Below are positions 57,716-64,000 of a DNA stretch of 64,000 nt, piece by piece; the first letter of the stretch is position 1, and each line of letters opens with the position of its first letter. The stretch comes from Perilla frutescens. Its lineage: Eukaryota > Streptophyta > Magnoliopsida > Lamiales > Lamiaceae. The stretch lies in NCBI GenBank assembly GCA_026008535.1, contig BRKX01000012.1, positions 28,549,848-28,613,847 of the forward strand, in the 5' to 3' direction. The notes beneath the pieces were generated by a model, which saw nothing but the letters and a program-made list of their open reading frames with translations, was not told the origin of the DNA and made no database searches. The translations under genes were made by a program, and so were the position numbers.

Positions 57716-57813
57716 TCTAATTCACTCGTTAAAGCCTCCAAATTAATCAATTTATTAATAATATTTTAATAGACATTTTTACCATCGCAACCCACGACCT
57801 AAAAAACCTTAAC
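57716..57813. repeat. 98-bp direct repeat, right copy, flanking element 4
   Basis: Identical to 53798-53895 over all 98 bases. It is separated from the 3' LTR by the dinucleotide tg. Confidence 0.97.
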
Positions 57814-60100
57814 CAAAATAAAATATCGCAATGTATAGTCCCCACCCACACACCCTTGATATATAATTAAAAGAAAGAAAACCTTTTTTTTTGCCTTAAT
57901 TTTAGTTTTTCGATTTCATGTTAACAAATGTAATAAATTCACAAAGACACGCTTCAGATCAAATCAACAATTCTAAGAATATGGCATGCGTATAACATCG
58001 GCTACATAGTTGGGGCAATAACTCTCAATTTTCATTATGATCATCATCTTAATCATCTGAGTAGCATGTGCATGATTACATTAATTAATTGCTTATTTTA
58101 TTATATTTTAAATGATCATCTTAAATTTTACCAAGCAATCAAAGGTTTTTTTTTTTGTGTATGAAAATTAAGGGTGTTTTTTTTTTAGGTAAAATACTCC
58201 ACAACATTAACTCAAATTAGAATTTCCATTTCTTGGCCCCAAAAAATTATGGCTCTAGGCTGCGACGATCCACCTTGCCTCCCATTGGCCCTGATTAGGA
58301 TAATTAAATATCAATTAATTAAGAAGTCATTTTTTATTTTATAATTATATATGATTAATTACTACGGAGTATGATAATTGATGTTCTACATATGATTTGC
58401 ACGAAATGCATAAAGTGTGAAATAGTGAGAATATAATGCGATATAGGAACAATAATATTGGTAGCTAGATGGCGTGAGGACATACAATACAAATTGAGGA
58501 GCTAGGTTTAAATAATTGCACTTTCATCATAATATATATTTATTAAGTTTGAACCCATTGCATATAAATATTGTGTTATAATTATATATTATCACAACAT
58601 AATATCTCACATGCTCTCTTTGGACATGAATTAATGTGTCGATGGATACTACATGCATGGGTAGGAACTCGACTGACCAACTATTGTGGTTCTTTCATTG
58701 AAATACGTAGAGAGGGAAAAATAAATTATTGGGAAAGTAGTTTTCATTGAAATACAAGTTTGTATAATTTCAAACTCTCAATTATTTTACCATGGACGAG
58801 TAGGAGTGACACCTCGTGAAGTCGTGGGTTATATTTATTTTAATTTAATTTTTCCGTAAGTTTGGGACCATTGTTTTGATTATATAACCAATGGTATTAA
58901 ATGATTTTAAATCCAATTCATACTTTTAATGGTCCCTTTTCGATTGTAACTTTGTTAATATATGTTTTTGTGCGTATATATTGATATGGAAAGAACTAAA
59001 TAATTAGTCGGTCGTGTTTACTTTAAATTACAGATAGTTATATATAAATATATGATTAATATTTTTAAGTAAAATACATCACTCTCTATATATCCTTTCG
59101 ACAACACACCTTAATTTGTACTTCCCCTTAAAATTACATTTATTCTCATTATTAAGTTAATATACTTATACCTAATATCTAATCGGATTATGTAGATATG
59201 CATGTGGGATCGGAGTAAACATAAAAGCATCATTTCGACATCTTCTTCTTCTTCTTAATATGTTTATAGCTAAAATTACTACTTGAGTGACTTCACTGGG
59301 TACTTTGAAGTAGACATCAGAGCATATACATTGAAGCAATGTAGATTTTCTATTATTATTGCACAAAATACATTTTGTGTGTGTGTGTGTGTTTTCTAGT
59401 ATTATTGTGCATATATCCCTAAATATATGTGGACTAGTGGTGGAGTGATTGGTGGGCATGTGCGTGGTTAAATGCCATGAACTTAAATTTCACTAATTTT
59501 GTGTCCTTTTTATATTAGGAAAAGGTTTCATGAGTAATATATCGTCTTTAAGGTAGGGTCAGGAAAGGAAGTGGTGAAAATATCGATCATGTCTTCTCTT
59601 TTATTATTCATTAACACTAGCTAGATAAGCGAGCTAGTGTTCCCATTAATTTTGATTCATCAATTCAATAACTATTACTATATTTTATGAAATAATATAA
59701 ATAGTAAAAGTCTACAAAAATGTAGGAAATTAAAGTTCCGTTCAAAAAAATAAAAATTGTTGGAAAGTTTGAATGCCATGGAATGGAAGTAGAAAATAAT
59801 GTATTTATTGAATATTAAAGCAAGATTGTACGTCCTTTAAAAAGGAAATTAAAAAAGGGGTAAGATCGTACGGCATGTTGTGAGCAGTCGAAACGTGTGA
59901 TTTTTTTGCGATTCAGATCATTTTCGTACACTAGACTCTAGAGAATGGGCACATCACCTGTATACAATATTAAATCGTTGATATGACTCATCTACCCACC
60001 ATTCTTTAATGCCTATAAATTACTATTTATTTATTTATGGTTTTGGTTTGTCTTCAAATTGTTTTCATACGCCAATTGAGAAAATTATATCTTGTCTTGC
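57814..60100. other. AT-rich intergenic region
   Basis: No gene, RNA gene or transposon end recognised. It holds a (TG)n tract at 59378-59392 and scattered short AT repeats. Short open frames here are not supported. Confidence 0.5.
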
Positions 60101-60535
60101 CTTAGTGTCATGGGACGCTTGTAGTGCTTAGATTAGTAGCGCACCGTGTGGTTAGTAATCATCTTTAGATTACGTTCGCCTCACTCTTAAAAGCTTTGAT
60201 CGCAAAGCTTGATGCACGATGACGATGCAATTCACACCCTCCGATGCTTTTAGTGGTCTCAACAGCAAGCAACACACCATCACGTTTGTTTGAAAAGAAT
60301 GCTTCATTAATATAAATTGAATGTACATTATAACTTGCTAGCAATTACAGCATGCGTTGGTTGGAGAGGGAGTCACTCCTTGCAATGCTCACTCGTCAGT
60401 CAAAAGTTCGTTCTTACCCTCTATAATAGGTTTAAGAAAAAAAAACGCTAGTGAAAGCACTAGATACAACTAAGCTAGAAAACGATAAAAACGATCATGC
60501 AATGCTGTGCTTACAAATATGTACACTACAAGGGA
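60101..60535. other. Unassigned moderately GC-rich stretch
   Basis: Composition is more balanced than the surroundings, for example 60150-60290 with short palindromes such as aaagctttgatcgcaaagctt. I see no coding domain or RNA fold I can name. It passes directly into the GC-rich island. Confidence 0.4.
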
Positions 60536-60745
60536 ATGGCTAGCACGGAGATCCACCCCGACGGTAAGGTGGTGCTAGTGCTGGCGGCCCAGGCGGGTGC
60601 GGGTGGCCCGAGGTACTGGGGCGCCAGTCACGGGAGCCCGACGGGACTCGGCAGCAAGGGGCCCGTCGTTGCCTATCCTAAGGATCGGGATAAGGGAATG
60701 GACTTGCCCCGGCGTATCCTAGGAGAAGGGATAGGATGAGAGCGG
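60536..60745. other. GC-rich island of unknown function
   Basis: About 210 bases with clearly high GC content (runs such as ggcggcccaggcgggtgcgg) in a region that is otherwise strongly AT-rich. An open frame of 80 codons (60497-60739) covers it but matches no domain I know, and its GPRYWGASHGSPTG section may be chance. Possible explanations are a fragment of a transposon, an exon of an unrecognised gene, or sequence of foreign or organellar origin. Confidence 0.5.
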
Positions 60746-61710
60746 CATCCCGTGACACTTGGGTAGTACTAGACTACTAGTCCTTGCAAACTACAGGAAT
60801 CGTGTGTAATCATGAAAAATTATAATCCGTTTTATTACGTGTTTTATGTTACTATATGTAAATGTTCTTGAGAGTGACAGGAACAAAATTAAGAACAAGT
60901 AAATAAAAGCAGTAAAATTCGCACGAGATTGATAACCCAATTCAGTTAACCAACCTACTTTGGGGGGACTTTGCTCATACTTGAAGATTCGTCAACTACT
61001 CTTTCGTGAAGACTATTCAGGATCTTACACATACATGACTCCCTCCTTATGCCGTCATTTCTTACAACACGAACTCTTTGATAAATGAAAGTTGTGAGAT
61101 TCCCTCACAACCGTGACACTAGACTCCCTCTGACTACCCATGACTTCAACTTATAATCTCTACCGAAATTACATATAAAACGAATAAAAAAATTTTCACG
61201 TGTTTCACTCAAAAACACTCAATGCTAGACTACAACGTTGAATAGCTTAAGGAATAACTTCTAACTATTACAATAATCACAAACGACTCTCAAATACTAA
61301 ACTCTAGAGAATCAATAATGCGAACCACCGATCTTCAAAGGAATCGGTCTTCTTATACTTTTACTCTTCTTATTGACTTGATCTCCAATCTTCATCAACT
61401 AGAAAGGCGAGTTAGGGTTTGTGATTCTTTCCATGTTGGTGTAGATGTCTTCCATATATATTATTGAGTATCTAAATAAGCTCTGCATCTACTCCATAAG
61501 GCAGCTAAAACAATCGCTCCTTGCTTCCCAAACCAATCCAAATCGGATCTTCTTTCGCAAGGAAACTGCCATAATTAAACTGTCGGACGCTCCTGGAACA
61601 TCAGAGGGAATAGTTTGCCAACTGTTCTTTACTTTGCACAGCGAAATCAACATATTACTTCAGGAACATATCCTTGAACACTTCGTCGATTATAAATCGC
61701 CAAAACAAAC
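60746..61710. other. Intergenic sequence, possibly old retroelement
   Basis: The part 60925-61330 (gataacccaattcagttaac, cttactttgggggga-like text) recalls non-coding parts of plant LTR elements, but I cannot find ends. A 89-codon open frame (61445-61714) has no recognisable domain and runs into the Harbinger end. No gene is called. Confidence 0.35.
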
Positions 61711-61713
61711 TTA

Positions 61714-63162
61714 GGGCCCATTTGGTTGTCACGGATTCTGGGCCAAGAAAGTAATCTGATTTCTATTTTTTAAATTTCTGTGTTTGTTTCAATTTTATTG
61801 AATTTAGGAAAGTAATAAGATTCCTAACTTCAAGGAAAGTGGTACAACTTTTCGGGATTCTTTTTCCTCAGTGGGAGTAGGTATTGTGATTACTTTTCTC
61901 AGATTTTAAATTGATACGCTACGTTTTATTAAAAATCTAACACAACGACTTCTTCTCTAAATATTTACCGGCGTCTGCTCCTCCAATTCTGAAGCCGCGA
62001 CTTCTCCTCCAAAAATTTCCCCGACATCTGCTCCTCCAATTTTGAGCCGTTTCTCAAGTCAATCGTGTAAATTGCTATTACTTCTGCAAGTCAGGTTTGT
62101 TCTTTTAGTTGTTTCGTTCAGTTTCCCTTTTTCTCCAATCTTTTTCGTTGAATTATGTTCCTTTTTTATTGAGCAAAAGTCAAATTATGTTCTTGAAATT
62201 GTTGCATATGGATTTGTACGTATATATCTATATAGCTATTTCTGTAGATTTAATTCATCATCAACCATGAAATATTTTTATTAATTTTTGTTTATTATTA
62301 TTATTATTGTGAAGTGAAGAAGCTTGAACGAAAGAGAAGGAGAAGCACAGATGGCTTCATATTAAGTTTGGAGCGCATGACCGATGCACTTACTTCTCAT
62401 ATGGACAAATCCAATGAGCAAATGGGTAAGTTTGTGGAAACTATTGCTGGAGTTGATCAAGAGAAAAAAAAAATCGTCATAAGCTTAATGAAGAATTGCA
62501 AAAAATTGAAGATTTGGCGAGTGTTGAAAGACAAAAGGCTGCTATGAAACTTGTTTGAGATCCAGAGTTATTGGATTATTTTTTCACTCTTCAAGATGAT
62601 GCTCAGAAAGAGACATTGCTGCTAGAGCTATTAGCAGGAAATTAGTTTTTGACTATTTATAATTTAAATTTATAAGTTTATATACTTTTCATCAACGGTT
62701 TACACTTTTTGCATATACGCATGTTTTTAGGTATTTGGACGTTTTTATGCTATTTTCTTTAGGTATTTGGATGTTTTTATGTTTTTAATAAAACGAAAAC
62801 TTTTTGTTATGTTTACCAAATTATTTATCTTTGTATTTCACTTGTATTTCATTATTATAATTTTTCAATTTATGAATTTATATTGGTAAATTTAAATTAG
62901 ATCGTAGAATATAAAACATACTAGTCATTTCCTAAAAAATATAAACGTTGTCGGCAATAGAAATAAAATATTTCAAATTTATTAATAATAACTTGATTAT
63001 TACATTCCTTAGTTGATTAATTTGAACCAAACACTGGAATCAGAATCCTGACAGTTTACTTGGTATTTTCCAAACACAATAAAGTATTCAAATTCCCCAG
63101 AATCACATTTCCAGAAATCATATTCCCTGACAACTTTACTTTCCTGACAACCAAACAGGCCC
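61714..63162. mobile_element. PIF/Harbinger-type TIR element
   Basis: The left end gggcccatttggttgtca and right end tgacaaccaaacaggccc are inverted repeats. The 3-bp duplication tta lies at 61711-61713 and 63163-63165. GGGCC-type ends with a TTA duplication are characteristic of PIF/Harbinger. A broken reading frame (62304-62645) resembles the C-terminal part of the Myb-like ORF1 protein. No DDE transposase is seen, so the copy is non-autonomous. Confidence 0.85.
62304..62645 (+). pseudogene. Possible Harbinger ORF1 (Myb-like) C-terminal remnant
   Basis: The frame from about 62314 reads KKLERKRRRSTDGFILSLER and MTDALTSHMDKSNEQMGKFV. A run of ten A near 62465 requires a frame change, after which an E/L/K-rich helix and LLDYFFTLQDDAQKETLLLE follow to a TAG at 62643. 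One in-frame TGA occurs near 62556. Charged helical tails of this kind end the ORF1 Myb/SANT-like proteins of Harbinger elements. The Myb part itself is not visible here. Confidence 0.45.
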
Positions 63163-64000
63163 TTAGTGCTACTAAATTAGTGCTACTAAATGGCACTAAC
63201 AAATCACACTATTTTTTCTGATTTTTATTAATTTGTTAAAAGTAAGATTGTGTTATAATTTAGATTTAATATTATGTTTAATTCCATTTAAAATAAAATT
63301 ACCATGATCGGTGGTGACTCAATTCTTTCACAATTTTCAGATAGGATAATGATTGAATGATCTATAGATAAATAAAATCAAAAGGAACATTAGTGATTCA
63401 ATTCCTTTAATTATCGGATAAGACTATGATCAAATGGTGCATATGTAAATAAAATCGGAATGACCGATGGTGATTCAATCATTCTTATTTTAGTGCAATT
63501 ATCACTTATAATATGAAATGCTAGTTTTATGTTCAATAAATTTATAGATCTCTAAAATAATTTATATGAGAATTTTAATTTATATTATTTTTATTTATAA
63601 TTAAATAATATTAAATATCACATGTAAATGTATTAATTGAAAACTTAAATACTATATGATAATTTGATAAGAAGAAAATCAATATTAAAAAGTATAAAAG
63701 TGGAATATTTTATTGTAGAGTAAAATGTGAAATTGATGGTTAGAGATGAATTTGCTACTACACCATATTTCATTTGCAATAGGGTTAGAAGAACTCTATT
63801 GTGGAGTTTTCTCTTGAAGATGCTCTTAGTGTGGAAACAATACACGCTAAAATTAATTCAAAATGTTCAAGATTCAAGAAGTTCTTAAATAATCATTTAA
63901 GGTAGTAGTGTAACGAAAGTAGATATTTGAACAATCAATACAACAAAAATAAGAATTTGAATACTTAATTAATACGGGAAAATTGAGGGTTTAATAAAAA
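63163..64000. other. AT-rich right edge with degenerate tandem repeat
   Basis: Directly after the Harbinger element, attagtgctactaaa occurs twice in tandem (63164-63195). From 63301 to about 63500 a unit of 75-90 bases (gatcggtggtgactcaattc... aaataaaatc) recurs two to three times in diverged form. No gene is seen to the window end. Confidence 0.55.

Noticed and set aside
60497..60739. 80-codon frame over the GC-rich island as a gene
   Set aside because: No recognised domain, no gene context, and an open frame is expected in GC-rich DNA with few stop codons.

Overview
This window comes from a plant nuclear genome, almost certainly a eudicot. Two host genes have short exons, GT-AG introns and AT-rich introns, and they sit in an AT-rich landscape full of Ty1/copia, CACTA, Helitron, MULE-like and Harbinger-like elements. 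The species cannot be read from the sequence. Only two genes look intact, both on the minus strand. A Rab GDP-dissociation inhibitor (GDI) gene fills 41-2824 and loses its last small exon off the left edge. A StMADS11/SVP-type MIKC MADS-box gene spans about 43281-49324 with seven recognised coding exons. Everything else that resembles protein-coding sequence belongs to transposons and is broken by stops, frameshifts, deletions or nested insertions.

Layout. 1-2.8 kb: GDI. 3.47-13.43 kb: a CACTA-type terminal-inverted-repeat (TIR) element split by an 8.6-kb Sirevirus-like copia retrotransposon (4179-12821, TSD ctaat) that carries a third, envelope-like ORF after pol. 13.4-42.85 kb: a tandem duplication of a non-genic unit (Y1 13.09-16.47 kb and X1 35.70-35.89 kb; Y2 35.89-37.85 kb and X2 42.63-42.85 kb). 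Each copy has a (TA)n site that has received a chain of TIR elements placed end to end: a, b, c, d in copy 1 and e, f, g in copy 2. Element c (about 14.4 kb) contains a full copia element (18811-31426, TSD gtaag), which itself contains a second copia element (20333-24909, TSD atatg) and a Helitron (28592-30053) inserted at the reverse transcriptase active-site region. Element e carries remnants of a FAR1-type MULE transposase and is the best candidate for the autonomous relative of the chain. 43-49.8 kb: the MADS-box gene. 50-53 kb: hAT and LTR remnants. 53.9-57.7 kb: a fourth, internally deleted copia element flanked by perfect 98-bp direct repeats instead of a 5-bp TSD. 57.8-64 kb: AT-rich intergenic DNA with an odd GC-rich island (60.54-60.75 kb) and a PIF/Harbinger-type element (61714-63162, TSD tta).

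Functionally, GDI is a housekeeping regulator of vesicle traffic and the MADS gene a likely regulator of flowering time or meristem identity. They are neighbours, not an operon. The most interesting parts are the end-to-end TIR chains in TA microsatellites, the nested insertions with recoverable empty sites, the envelope-like retroelement ORF, the 98-bp target repeat, and a probable GC-AG intron and (AAT)18 tract in the MADS gene.
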